NCBI GenBank assembly: GCA_024372495.1
Contig: CP099977.1
Coordinates: forward strand, 2,728,001 to 2,792,000
DNA length: 64,000 nt
Direction of reading: 5' to 3'
Source: Pseudarthrobacter sp. Fe7
Lineage (GTDB): Bacteria > Actinomycetota > Actinomycetes > Actinomycetales > Micrococcaceae
Made by a program: the position numbers and the translations under genes. Within the stretch, counting starts at the first letter, position 1, and the number at the start of each line of letters is the position of its first letter. The notes beneath the pieces were generated by a model. The model did not search any database and had not been told where the DNA came from. It saw nothing but the letters and a program-made list of their open reading frames with translations. Positions 38,623-48,666 of this stretch are shown in pieces.

Positions 38623-41352
38623 TCAGGACCGGCGGGCCCTATCGCGCTGGATCGAGCGGACCTCCTCGTCTGCGCCCCAGACGATGAATGGGAATGGTAT
38701 GAGTAGAAGCAGCTGCCATGGGGCGGGGGCAACCGTGCCGAAGATTGTTTGAAGCGGTGGGATGTACACGAGCGCGGCGGAGAAGGCGATCTCGAAGGTA
38801 ATGCCCCACAGGAGGAGGCGGTTTGTGCCGAGGCCGATCTGGGCGAGGGATGCGGTCTGGGTGCGGGCCGCGAATGCCGTACCGACCTGGCAGGCGACGA
38901 TCCCAAGGAAGGTCATGGTCGTGGCCTGCACCTCCACGAAATGAAGGTAACCGGATTCAGTGGATTCGCCGTAGTGCCAGCCCCCGGCGAGGAGGGTTGT
39001 GAAGAACGCTCCGGTGACGAGGAGGGCTGAAATTCCGCCCAGCAGGCCCCAGGCGCGCGCCAGCATAGGTCCGTCGATCACGTTCTGGCCGCGCTCGCGG
39101 GGCGGCCGCTCCATTATGCCCGGCTCTTCGGGTTCACGGCCGAGCGCGAGGGCCGGAAGGGTTTCCGTGCCGAGGTCCACAGCGAGGATCTGCATGACCG
39201 TGAGCGGGAGCGGTATTGCGCCGCCGGCGACGGCATAGAGGAGGAACGGGACGACCTCAGGTGTTGCATGCGCGAAGATGTAGACGATGAACTTTCGGAC
39301 GTTATCGTAGACGCGTCGCCCCGACCGGACGGCGTTGACAATGGAAGCGAAGTCGTCGTCTGTGAGTACCATCGCTGAGGCCTCCCGGGCCACGTCCGTC
39401 CCGGAACGGCCCATGGCGATCCCGATGTCGGCGCGGCGCAGCGCGGGGGCGTCGTTGACACCGTCGCCGGTCATCGCCACGACGTGGCCGAGGTCGCGGA
39501 GGGCGTCGGCGATCCTGAGCTTTGCCTCGGGTGAACTGCGCGCGAAAATCATTTCCCGGTTCGCCATGAGCAGCGCGTCGAGCTCGGCCTCGGACATATG
39601 GTCCAGCTCGGTGCCGCTGACCACCCGGGTATGCTCATTGCCGATTCCCACCCGGGCCGCGATGCCGCGGGCCGTGAGGCCGTGATCGCCGGTGACGATC
39701 ATGAGCCTGATCCCTGCGGCATGGCAGCTGGCCACCGCGGCGGGCACCTCGGGCCTCGGTGGGTCCAAGAGTGCAGCGACACCCAGTAGCGTGAGCCCGC
39801 TCTCGGCCTCGTGCCGGGTGAGCGCGGCCGGGTTCCCATCGACCGCGCGTTCGGCCACGGCGAGGACGCGCAGCCCCTGCTTGGCCCACGCGTCCACCGT
39901 CTCGAACACCCTTGCGCGGACGGGCTCGGCGAGAGGTGCGCGCCGCCCGCCGGGTTCGGCGATCCAGCCGCACAGCGGCAGGATCTCCTCCGGTGCTCCC
40001 TTGCAGTGCACCCAGGCCCCATCGGTCATGGCGTCCACTGTAGACATCCGCCTCAGCGCAGGGTCGAAATGGAACTGAGCCAAGCGCTCAAGGCCCGCGC
40101 GGTCGCTTCGCAGGCCAAGCGCCGACGCTGCATGCAGGAAGGCGAGGCTCGGTGGGATCGCCGGTCTCGGCGCCGTCAGGAGCTATGTGCGCACTGCTGC
40201 AAGCAACGGCCGCGGCGGCGAAGCGGGCCAAGTCCGAGCGCGGCGGAGCTGCCGGGACCACGCCGTCGAGCCCCATAATCCCGGACGTGGGCGTCCAGAC
40301 CTCCACTGCACGCATCCGGTTCATGGTCAGCGTCCCCGTCTTGTCCGTGCAGACCACGCTCGTCGACCCGAGGGTCTCAACGGCCGAAATCCGCTTGACG
40401 AGCGCTCCTTCGCGGGCCAGCAGCCGGACGCCAACAGCAAGGGCGAGCGTGATTGTGGGAAGCAGCCCCTCGGGTACGTTGGCCACAAGCAGGCCGATGG
40501 CGAAGCTCAAGGTATCGCCAAGCGGAAGGCCGGCCAGCAGGGTACCGACAGGAATAAACGCAGCCCCCATCACAATGGCGACGATCGCGATGACCCTGGC
40601 TACCCGCGTCACCTGCTGTTCAAGCGGACTTTCGTCGTGGCCCACCCTTTCCGAGAGCGCCGCAATGCGGCCCAGTTCCGTGTGCATACCCGTGGCAAAT
40701 ACGACGGCGGTCCCCTCCCCGCCCGTACAGCTCGTGCCGCTGAAAACCATGTCCGAAGCGTCCAGGAGGCGCGCCGCGAGCGAATCACCCTCGGCGCTGC
40801 GCAGTACAGGCAGCGACTCTCCCGTCAGCGCAGAGACGTCCATTTCCAAGGAGCCCTCCAGGAGTCGGGCATCGGCAGAGACGCGGTCACCTTCCCCAAC
40901 AACGATCACGTCTCCGGGTACAAGGAGACGCGCGTCCACGAGGGCCTCTTTCCCGTCGCGCACCGCTCGCGCCGAAGGCGGAAGATATGCAGCCAGCGCC
41001 TCAACGGCGTGCTCAGCGTGCCGCTCCTGGAGGAACGCAAAAGCCGCATTGAGCAGGATCACCGCGACTATGGCCGCGGCCAGCGCCCCGGACCCGGTGA
41101 CAAAAGCCAAGACGGCGGCCAACCAGAGCAGGAGGGCCAGCGGCTGGGTGAGTTGGCGGAGAATTTGCCGCGGCCATCTGCGGCGCCCCCTGCGGGTGAG
41201 GATGTTCGGCCCATACACCACCTGGCGTCGCGCGGCCTCCCGGACGGTCAGGCCCTGGCGGCTCGAGCGCAGGTCCCTCAGGAGCCGATCGACCGAAGAC
41301 CTGGGATCAACGCGGGGGCGGCCTCTGATGGGGCAGATGCCTCATGGTCCAT
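38623..41352 (-). CDS. Cation-translocating P-type ATPase, P2 class, two frameshifts
   Basis: 909 residues after repair. It contains the A-domain motif [12 protein letters not shown], the ion-path M4 sequence [20 protein letters not shown], phosphorylation site [13 protein letters not shown] and hinge [20 protein letters not shown]. The M4 sequence VANVPEGL resembles Na/K- and H/K-type P2C pumps more than the PEGLP of calcium pumps. Breaks: an extra base at 40146-40147 (minus-strand GAGCCTCG) in the N-domain and one lost base near 41313 close to the start. The start ATG 41352 ([10 protein letters not shown]) gives a normal N-terminal cation-ATPase domain with [20 protein letters not shown]. 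Confidence 0.85.
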
Positions 41353-41548
41353 ATACGCAAGTAGACCGCGAACTTGTCCCCCTCGCTAGAGCCGGATGGC
41401 AGTAAGAGCGGAGCGACCGCCCGGAACCAGGTCCAGTCCGCACCGGCAGTTGACGCCCGCTCCGCCAACCGTGAACGGTGAAAAACCCGGCGGACGCCGA
41501 GGGCTTAACTGCACACCCTGGCCCCTGACGTTCAAGGACAATGAGGGC

Positions 41549-42614
41549 ATGGAATTCGATCGGCTGCTGCAAATCCGCCGCATCTACGCGCAGCCTGCCG
41601 CCTTGGAGCTGCCGCGTGGACGGGAGGTCGTGGCACGTTGGCCGGGGGCCGACGTCGTGCCGGTGGAAAACCATTGGAACATTCCCGACCTGCACGGCGA
41701 CGAAACCAATGTTCCGCGCTGGTCGCGGATCAAAACGGAGGCGCTGGTCCTTGGGGTCAAGAAGTCCCTGACCGTTAAGCCGAACGGCCGGTCAGCGGAC
41801 TTTATTGCCCCATCCACAGCCAACGGCTGCGCCATGGCCTGCGCCTACTGCTACGTTCCACGGCACAAGGGCTACAGCAACCCGGTCACGGTGTTCGCCA
41901 ACCTCGACCAGATCGCAGGGACGCTGGAACGGCACGCCACGCGCCAGGGACTCAAGCTGGAGCCCAACCAGTGCGACCCCGAACTCTGGGTTTATGACAT
42001 CGGCGAGAACAGCGACTGTTCGGTGGATGCGCTGATCAGCGACAACGTGGAGGACCTTGTCACTCTCTTCCGGGAACTACCCAATGCCAAGGTGTCCTTC
42101 GCCACCAAGTTCGTCAACCCGCAGATGCTCAGTTGGAACCACGGAGGCCACACCAGGATCCGCTTCTCGCTCATGCCGGCGGACCTGGCGAAGTCTGTCG
42201 ACGTGCGGACCTCCCCGGTGGCGGAGCGGCTGGCTGCGATCAACGAGTTCGTCGACGCCGGGTACGAGGTGCACGTCAACTTCTCCCCCGTCATCATCAC
42301 TGACACCTGGCTGGCCGACTGGGAGGATCTCTTGCGCCAGCCTGGACGCAACCCTGACACCGGCTGCCAAGGCTCAGCTAGCGGCCGAGGTCATTTTCCT
42401 GACCCACAACGAGCAACTCCACGAGGTAAACCTGGGCTGGCATCCGCAGGCCGAAAACGTCTTGTGGCGTCCGGATCTCCAGGAAGCCAAAGTCTCGTCG
42501 AACGGTTTCAGCAATGTCCGGTACCGGGCGCGCGCCAAGGCCGGCTACGTGCAGCAACTCACGGCCCTGATTGGCAGGATCGCGCCATACTGCCGGATCC
42601 GCTACGCGTTCTAG
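41549..42614 (+). CDS. SplB-like radical SAM protein (spore photoproduct lyase family), frameshifted
   Basis: 354 residues after repair, ATG 41549. The radical SAM motif CxxxCxxC is NGCAMACAYCYVPRHKGYSN. The protein resembles the actinobacterial Rv2578c-type SplB relatives. These organisms do not sporulate, so classical spore photoproduct repair is not expected and the reaction is open. An extra C at 42341-42342 (CGCCAGCCTGG for CGCCAGCTGG) cuts the last 90 residues (LNEQLHEVNLGWHPQAEN-type C-terminal region). Confidence 0.85.
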
Positions 42615-42651
42615 GCACTGTTCTGCCAAACGCTGCGCGGTCCGCGCAGCG

Positions 42652-43663
42652 TCAGCTGGCGTGTTCCGTGCGGTGTCCGTCACCTGCAACCGGAGGGGCG
42701 GCCTCGCTGTGACCGTCCGTTGCCTTGCCAAAGGGCAGGACTTTCAGCAGCGGGCCAATCACCGCCAGGACTACCACGCCCCAGATGAGTCCAAGGACTG
42801 ACGAGCACAGGGTGTCCACGAGCCAGGCCAGGAGGCCGCCCACAACCGCAACCCCGGCCACCGGGTGCTCCAGGGCGTGGACCAGGTCATACGGTGCGTG
42901 CCAGCCGAGGTCATGGGCACCCTGCAGCATGATGTGGCCGCCGACCCACAGCATGGCGATGGTTCCAACAAACGTAATCGCACCGAGCACGGCCGGCATT
43001 CCCCGGACCAGCAGCCCGCCAAAGCGTTTGGCGCGGGCGGAATCCTTCCCGGTCAGGTGGATTCCGATGTCATCCATCTTCACGATCAGCCCAACCGCGC
43101 CGTAAACGAGCACCGTGATGGCGAACGCCACCAGGACCAGGATGAATGCCCGGACCCAAATGGATTCCGATGCCACCTCGTTCATGGAGATGACCATGAT
43201 CTCGCAGGAAAGGATGAAGTCGGTGGTGATGGCACCCTGGACCACCTTGGCCTCTGCGCCCGGCCCGCGCTCGACGGCCGGCGCTTCCCCGCCCTCGTGG
43301 TGGCCGCCGCGGAGCTTGTGCCAGACCTTCTCCGCGCCCTCGTAGCAAAGGTAAGTGCCACCCAGCATGAGGATGAAGGGGATCAGCCCCGGGATGAAGG
43401 CGCTGATCAGCAGGAGCGCAGGGAGGATGATCAGGAGTTTGTTCCGGATGGAGCCCCAGAAGATCTTCTTGATCATTGGCAGGCTCGCGCGACGGGTCCG
43501 CCCCGGATACGTATTGCGGGGTGACGGCGGCGTCGTCAATTACGACGCCGGCGGCCTTGGTCCCAGCCTTGGCGGCACCGGCTGCCACGTCATCCAGAGA
43601 CGCGGCCGCAATGCGGGCCAGGGCGGCGACGTCATCCAGCAAGGCGACAAGTCCGCCGCTCAC
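42652..43663 (-). CDS. DUF808 family membrane protein, frameshifted
   Basis: 336 residues after repair. The family's N-terminus is VSGGLVALLDDVAALARIAA then DDAAVTPQYVSGADPSREL, joined to LPMIKKIFWGSIRNKLLIIL by removing one base at 43482-43483 (minus-strand GAGCCTGCC for GAGCTGCC). Several hydrophobic spans follow, with HxxxG-rich loops (LEHPVAGVAVVGG). The family is conserved in proteobacteria and actinobacteria with unknown function. GTG 43663 start. The C-terminal tail is Ala/Pro/His-rich. Confidence 0.85.
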
Positions 43664-43784
43664 AGGTGGCCTCCGCCTGGGTGGGGACCTGACGGTTGGG
43701 CATGGGTGGGTGGGTGCGTGATGGGCATGTTCGGAGTATAGGGCAGCACGACTCGAGCCCTCTTAACCATTGTGCCCCCGGTGC

Positions 43785-44231
43785 TTAGTCACTGGTGGCC
43801 TCGTTGAGTTCCTGGGCGAGCATAACAATGATGCCGCTGGGACCACGGACGTATGCCAGCTTGTATGCGTCTCCATAGGTGGCGACGCCCCGCAGCGGGT
43901 GGCATCCATGCTTCGCGGCTATCTCAAGTGCGGCATCGATGTCGTCGACCGAAAAGGCCACGCGATGCATTCCGATCTCATTCGGCAGTGTGGGGTTTGT
44001 CTCGATGGCATCGGGGTGGATGTATTCGAAGAGCTCGAGCTGGCCTTTGCCGTCCGGTGTCTGGAGCACGGCGATTTTGACATGGTTGCCGTCGAGGCCC
44101 ACGGCGGTGTCGGCCCACTCCCCGCTGACCGTGTCCCGGCCCAGGACCGTGAGCCCGAGGTCGGTGAAGAAGTCGATGGCGGCTTCCAGGTTGCGGACGG
44201 CGATGCCGACGTTCTCAAGTTTGATGGGCAT
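43785..44231 (-). CDS. VOC-superfamily (glyoxalase/dioxygenase fold) protein
   Basis: 148 residues with two beta-alpha-beta-beta-beta modules: MPIKLENVGIAVRNLEAAID and later IGMHRVAFSVDDIDAALEIA. Candidate metal ligands are limited (His in NEIGMHRVAF and a Glu near the C-terminus), consistent with a single-domain VOC metalloenzyme such as a glyoxalase or epimerase. No substrate can be named. Monocistronic by position. Confidence 0.82.
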   Translation of the reverse strand: MPIKLENVGIAVRNLEAAIDFFTDLGLTVLGRDTVSGEWADTAVGLDGNHVKIAVLQTPDGKGQLELFEYIHPDAIETNPTLPNEIGMHRVAFSVDDIDAALEIAAKHGCHPLRGVATYGDAYKLAYVRGPSGIIVMLAQELNEATSD

Positions 44232-44289
44232 GTGCCACAGGTTACCAACTCAGGTACGCCGGGCCAGTGGACCGAGGACGTCAGTGACG

Positions 44290-44446
44290 TCAGGCTGCGA
44301 TGGTCTCCTTCATACACTCGGGCAGGCTGCTGACCGGGATCGAGTGTCGTGCGTTGAAGGTGTCTCCCTTCGTCCATGCCGCCCCACGGCATCTTTGGCT
44401 TGGGTGCGACCTCCAACACGTGGAACGGGAAGAACTGCAGCAGCAC
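44290..44446 (-). CDS. Possible short ORF or decayed 3' gene remnant downstream of the hydroxyacyl-CoA dehydrogenase
   Basis: A 51-residue reading frame from GTG 44446 begins VLLQFFPFHVLEVAPKPKMP and, if one G is removed near 44355, continues as GDTFNARHSIPVSSLPEC to a TGA at 44290-44292. Residue composition (conserved-looking Trp, Pro, Cys) and the same single-base break type as its neighbours suggest real coding history. No family is recognised. It could be a complete small protein or the end of a deleted gene. Confidence 0.35.
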
Positions 44447-44460
44447 TAAAGGTCCGCGGC

Positions 44461-45314
44461 TCAGTACTTGTAGAAGCCCTCCCCGAGGCGACGCCCAGCC
44501 TGCCCTGGTCGATGTAGTGCTCCTTCAGGTACTGGGCGAACGCCTGGGAACCGGCATCCGGCGAGGCCGAGGCGATGTTGTACGCCGTGGTGAGGCCGAC
44601 GACGTCGTAGATCTCGAACGGTCCGCTAGGCGCCCCCGTTGCGATGCGCCAGGTCTTGTCAATGGTGTGCGGGTCGGCGACGCCCTGCAGCAGCAGTCCG
44701 GCGGCCGCGTTCAGCAGCGGAACCAGCAGCGAGTTCAGGACGTAGCCGGCCTTCTCCTTATTGATCTCGATCGGTTCCAGTCCGCTGTTCCGGGCAAAGC
44801 CGACGACAGCGGCGTACACCGCCGGGTCCGTCTCCGGGGTGCCCATGACCTCGGCGATGTTCTGCGCCCAGATGTTGTTGGCGTAATGGAGCGCCAGGAA
44901 ACGGTCCGGGCGTCCGGTGAAGTCCTTCAGGTCGCTGGGCAGCAGGGTGGACGAGTTGGTCGCGAAGATGGCCTTGGCCGGCGCCAGCTCCCCGAGCTTG
45001 CGGTAGACGTCGCGTTTGAGTTCCAGCAGTTCGGGAACGGCTTCGATCACGAGGTCCGCGTCGACGACGGCGTCCCCCAGGTCTGCGGTGAGGCGCAGGT
45101 TTGCCAGGGCTGCTTCGGTCTTGCCCTCGGAGGCGCCGGCAACCTGTGCCCGGTAGATGCCGGCGAGGCGGGTGAAACGGTCCCGCGCCTTGGCAAGTGC
45201 GTCCTCGTCGACGTCGTGGGCGGTGACTGCGAAACCGTGGAATGCGGCCTGAAAGGCGATCTGGGAGCCGAGCACCCCTGTGCCGAGCACGGTGAGCGTC
45301 TTGATGGAGGGCAT
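44461..45314 (-). CDS. 3-hydroxyacyl-CoA dehydrogenase (3-hydroxybutyryl-CoA type), frameshifted at the last residues
   Basis: 284 residues after repair. Rossmann motif KTLTVLGTGVLGSQIAFQAA (about residues 5-24) and the active-site region FLALHYANNIWAQNIAEVMG (His of the catalytic pair, about 130-150), then the helical dimerization domain ending GEGFYKY. The missing G in a run near 44483 turns the last residues into nonsense; with it the family-typical GEGFYKY tail returns. It oxidises 3-hydroxyacyl-CoA with NAD. It lies 24 bases downstream of the TetR-family gene, on the same strand. Confidence 0.9.
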
Positions 45315-45338
45315 TCTGGTTTCCTTTCGGCGCCGGCC

Positions 45339-45971
45339 TTAGCGGCCGCCGGGGTTGTCGGACCCGTAAATACTGCGGATCCAGATGGTTGACAGGATGT
45401 CCAGGGCGGCGGTCTCCGCGATGGCAGGACTCTCCCGGTTGAGGACAGCAGTAATGACCCGTTCGTTCATCAGGTTCAGGCTCACCGCGAGGTCGTGCGC
45501 GTCGATGCCCGCCGGCGCGGCCCCGCGGGCCTGTTCGGCACGGATGACATCGCTTGAGAAATCGACCCAGGACTGCATCGATCTGGACCACAGCCCGCGC
45601 ACCTCGTCGTTGCGGGCGCGCGCACCGATGGCGGCGGTCGACACACCGCGGTGCGAGACAAATACCTCAACGAACATTCCGATGGAACGAGTCCACGCAC
45701 CCGCGGGATCGCTCTCGAAATCGCGCGGCAGGTGCCCCACCCGGTGTTCGACCTCGGTGATGACCCGGTCCAGCAGGGCCAGCAGCACGGCATCTTTCGA
45801 GGGGAAGTAGAAGTAGAACGTGGGGCGCGAAATGCCTGCACCCCGGGCCAGATCTTCGATGGAGACGTCGTCAAAGGCGCGGCTGGCGAGGAGGGCCTCC
45901 GCGTTGACCAGGATTGCGTCCTGCCGCTCATCGCCCGAAACCCTCGCGCTGCGTCTTCCTCTTTGAGCCAT
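45339..45971 (-). CDS. ethR: EthR-like TetR-family repressor
   Basis: 210 residues. The sequence closely follows mycobacterial EthR: RRSARVSGDERQDAILVNAE, the HTH IEDLARGAGISRPTFYFYF, PSKDAVLLALLDRV, and C-terminal NLMNERVITAV and IWIRSIYG. EthR represses the Baeyer-Villiger monooxygenase gene ethA and is released by small hydrophobic ligands. Here it is divergent from an EthA-like gene with a 70-base gap, exactly the ethA-ethR arrangement. The assignment comes from remembered family sequence and should be confirmed by alignment. Confidence 0.88.
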   Translation of the reverse strand: MAQRGRRSARVSGDERQDAILVNAEALLASRAFDDVSIEDLARGAGISRPTFYFYFPSKDAVLLALLDRVITEVEHRVGHLPRDFESDPAGAWTRSIGMFVEVFVSHRGVSTAAIGARARNDEVRGLWSRSMQSWVDFSSDVIRAEQARGAAPAGIDAHDLAVSLNLMNERVITAVLNRESPAIAETAALDILSTIWIRSIYGSDNPGGR

Positions 45972-45994
45972 GCGCCCATCCTAGCCCCGGGTTC

Positions 45995-46031
45995 TCAACA
46001 TGGTGTTGACTATCTCAACATTAAGTCGATA
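45995..46031. promoter_or_regulatory. Candidate EthR operator between the ethR-like and ethA-like genes
   Basis: The inverted repeat TCAACA-TGG-TGTTGA (45995-46009) is followed by a second, weaker copy TCAACATTAAGTCGATAA (46015-46032). Four related half-sites (TCAACA, TGTTGA, TCAACA, GTCGA) alternate over 37 bases in the 70-base divergent gap. This tandem arrangement matches the extended multi-dimer operator described for mycobacterial EthR. Confidence 0.65.
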
Positions 46032-46041
46032 ACTTGGCGGC

Positions 46042-48450
46042 ATGAGCGAGCACGTAGATGTGTTGATTGTCGGCGCCGGGCTGAGCGGCGTGGGTTTCGC
46101 CAGCCGGCTGAAGCGCGAGGTACCCGGAAAAACCTTCACCGTCCTGGAGTCGCGGAACGCCGTCGGGGGGACCTGGGACCTGTTCCGGTACCCCGGGATC
46201 CGGTCAGACAGCGACATGTACACGCTCGGCTACTCCTTCCGGCCCTGGGCCGGCGCCAAGGCGATCGCGGACGGCGAGTCCATCCGCGAGTACATCGAGG
46301 CAGCGGTCGCCGACGAGGGCCTGGCGCCGCGGATCCGGCTGAACACCCGGGTCATTTCCGCCGCATGGTCAAGCGAAACTGCACTGTGGACCGTGACGGC
46401 AATCCACACCTCCGGCGGCGAGTTCCGGTCCGGCGACACCGCCTCCTCCCCCGAGCCGGTCACCTTCACCTGCTCGTTCCTGTCCGTCTGTTCCGGCTAC
46501 TACCGCTACGACGAGGGCTTCACCCCTGCCATCGACGGGGCCGACACCTTCGCCGGAACGATCGTCCACCCGCAGCACTGGCCGGCCGACCTCGACTATG
46601 ACGGAAAGCAGGTGGTGGTCATCGGCAGCGGCGCCACGGCCGTGACGCTGGTGCCGTCCATGGCAAAGTCGGCCGCCAAGGTGACAATGCTGCAGCGCTC
46701 CCCCACCTACATCGCCCCCGTGCCCGCGCGGGACCACCTGGCCGACCGCCTCCGGGGCAAGCTGCCCGCGCAACTTGCGTACGACGTCGTACGCTCCAAG
46801 AACATTCTCTTCTCCATGTTCACCTACCAGCTCAGCCGACGGCGGCCCGAGACGATGAAGGCGATCCTGCGCAAGTCGGCAGTAGCCAAACTGCCGGCGG
46901 GCTTCCCGGTAGACACGCACCTGGCCCCTTCGTACCAGCCGTGGGACCAGCGGGTCTGCGCGATCCCCAACGGGGACCTGTACCGGGCCATCAGTGCCGG
47001 CACTGCCGGGATCGTGACCGACACGATCTCCCGGATCACCCCGGACGGGATTGACCTGGCCTCCGGCACGTCGCTGCCCGCCGACGTCATTGTCACGGCC
47101 ACGGGACTGAACCTGCTGGTGATCGGCGGCATGAAGCTCTCCGTCGACGGCGAGCCCGTGGACGTCGGCAGAACCCTCACCTACAAGGGCATGATGCTGG
47201 AGGGGGTCCCGAACTTCGCCCTCACCATCGGCTACACCAACGCGTCCTGGACCCTGAAGGCGGACCTGGTCGCCGGCTACATCTGCAGGCTGATCAAACA
47301 GCTCGACCGGCGGAACCTCCAGTGGGTGGTACCCGCGGCACCCGCCGACGTCGCCAACGGCACGCTGTCCTCGCTCATCGACCTGAAGGCCGGCTACATT
47401 TTCCGCGGCGCCGACCAGTTGCCCCGGCAGGGCGCAGGCTCGCCGTGGCGGCTGCACCAGAACTACTTCCGCGACTTCGCCCTGCTCCAGGCCGGCCGGC
47501 TGACCGACCACGTCCGGTTCGGCCGGCGCGGGCAGCCGGTCCGGGAAACTGTCCGGCAACCCGCCGCCCCGGCCCGGGATCCCCTCGCATTGCCGGGGAC
47601 GCGCCATGTCACCGTCGCGGGGAAACGCCTGCGCTACCGGAAGACCGGCAGCGGGGATCCGGTGCTGCTGCTGCACGGCATCGGCCAGAGCCTCGAGGAC
47701 TGGAACGAACAGCACGAGCGGCTCTCGGACCGCCACACGGTCTACAGCGTCGACCTTCCCGGCTTCGCGTACTCCGAACGGCTCCCCGGCACGACCACGC
47801 TCGCGAAGCTGGCCGGTATCCTGCCGGCCTTCCTGGACGCCGTCGGGGTTTCCGGATCGCTGCCCGTGATGGGCAACTCGCTCGGCGGTGCCGTGGCCAT
47901 GAAGCTGGCCGCCGACCATCCGGACCGCGTCGCCGCGCTCGTGCTGGCCAACAGCGCCGGATTCGGCAAGGAAGTGGCACTGGTCCTTCGCCTCCTTGCG
48001 GTCCGCCCGCTCGCGGCCCTGCTCCTGCGGCCCGACGAGAAAGCATCACGCCGGACCGTCCAGTCGCTCTTCTACGACAAGACGCTGGTCACGGACGACC
48101 GCATCGGCCACGCGCTCGCCCTGTCGCAGCGGGAGGCGCACCGCCGGACGCTGGTCGACGTCGCCCGCGACCTAGGAACGATTTCCGGTGTCCGGGCCGA
48201 GTGGCGCACCGCTCTGATCGGCTCGCTAGCCAAGTCCGACGTGCCGGCGCTGGTGGTGTGGGGCGACCACGACCACATCCTGCCGTTCAGCCACCTTGCA
48301 GCGGCCGCCGCGGCGCTTCCCCGCGCCGAGTCGCACGTCTTCGCCAAGACCGGACACATGCCGCAGATCGAACGGCCTGACGAGTTCGCGGCCGTAGTCG
48401 AGGACTTCCTCACGAGGGTCTCCGCAGACCGTCAGGCGGCAAGCATCTAA
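46042..48450 (+). CDS. EthA-type Baeyer-Villiger monooxygenase fused to an alpha/beta-hydrolase
   Basis: 802 residues in one uninterrupted frame. Residues 1-500 match EthA-like flavin monooxygenases: FAD loop IVGAGLSGVGFASRL, FRYPGIRSDSDMYTLGYSFR, the BVMO fingerprint FAGTIVHPQHWP (Phe170, His176, Trp180) and NADPH loop VVVIGSGATAVTLVP. After a Pro/Ala/Arg linker (about 505-520) comes an alpha/beta-hydrolase: VLLLHGIGQSLEDW, nucleophile Ser613 in MGNSLGGAVA, acid Asp744 in VWGDHDHILP and His772 in KTGHMPQIE. A BVMO turns a ketone into an ester, which the hydrolase could cleave to acid plus alcohol. Divergent from the EthR-like repressor. Confidence 0.9.
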   Translation: MSEHVDVLIVGAGLSGVGFASRLKREVPGKTFTVLESRNAVGGTWDLFRYPGIRSDSDMYTLGYSFRPWAGAKAIADGESIREYIEAAVADEGLAPRIRLNTRVISAAWSSETALWTVTAIHTSGGEFRSGDTASSPEPVTFTCSFLSVCSGYYRYDEGFTPAIDGADTFAGTIVHPQHWPADLDYDGKQVVVIGSGATAVTLVPSMAKSAAKVTMLQRSPTYIAPVPARDHLADRLRGKLPAQLAYDVVRSKNILFSMFTYQLSRRRPETMKAILRKSAVAKLPAGFPVDTHLAPSYQPWDQRVCAIPNGDLYRAISAGTAGIVTDTISRITPDGIDLASGTSLPADVIVTATGLNLLVIGGMKLSVDGEPVDVGRTLTYKGMMLEGVPNFALTIGYTNASWTLKADLVAGYICRLIKQLDRRNLQWVVPAAPADVANGTLSSLIDLKAGYIFRGADQLPRQGAGSPWRLHQNYFRDFALLQAGRLTDHVRFGRRGQPVRETVRQPAAPARDPLALPGTRHVTVAGKRLRYRKTGSGDPVLLLHGIGQSLEDWNEQHERLSDRHTVYSVDLPGFAYSERLPGTTTLAKLAGILPAFLDAVGVSGSLPVMGNSLGGAVAMKLAADHPDRVAALVLANSAGFGKEVALVLRLLAVRPLAALLLRPDEKASRRTVQSLFYDKTLVTDDRIGHALALSQREAHRRTLVDVARDLGTISGVRAEWRTALIGSLAKSDVPALVVWGDHDHILPFSHLAAAAAALPRAESHVFAKTGHMPQIERPDEFAAVVEDFLTRVSADRQAASI

Positions 48451-48666
48451 GCGCGCTTCTCGACGCCGGCAAGGACCTAGTGCGCCACGTCCGACGCCGG
48501 CACCGCTCCAAAAAATCCAGGCCGGTCTGTAACTCTTGGCCCTGTTCCGGAAACTTTGTTTTCAAGCGGGGCAGTGAGCCGCGCGTCGCAGACAGTGGGG
48601 GTTCCACCACGAGTTCACACCGCACCGGACTCTTCAGGGGCGCTGCCGCAGCCGGTCTCGCCGCGA
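48451..48666. other. Intergenic stretch without recognisable gene
   Basis: 216 bases after the fused monooxygenase. No conserved frame, hairpin or promoter could be supported on either strand. Confidence 0.5.
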
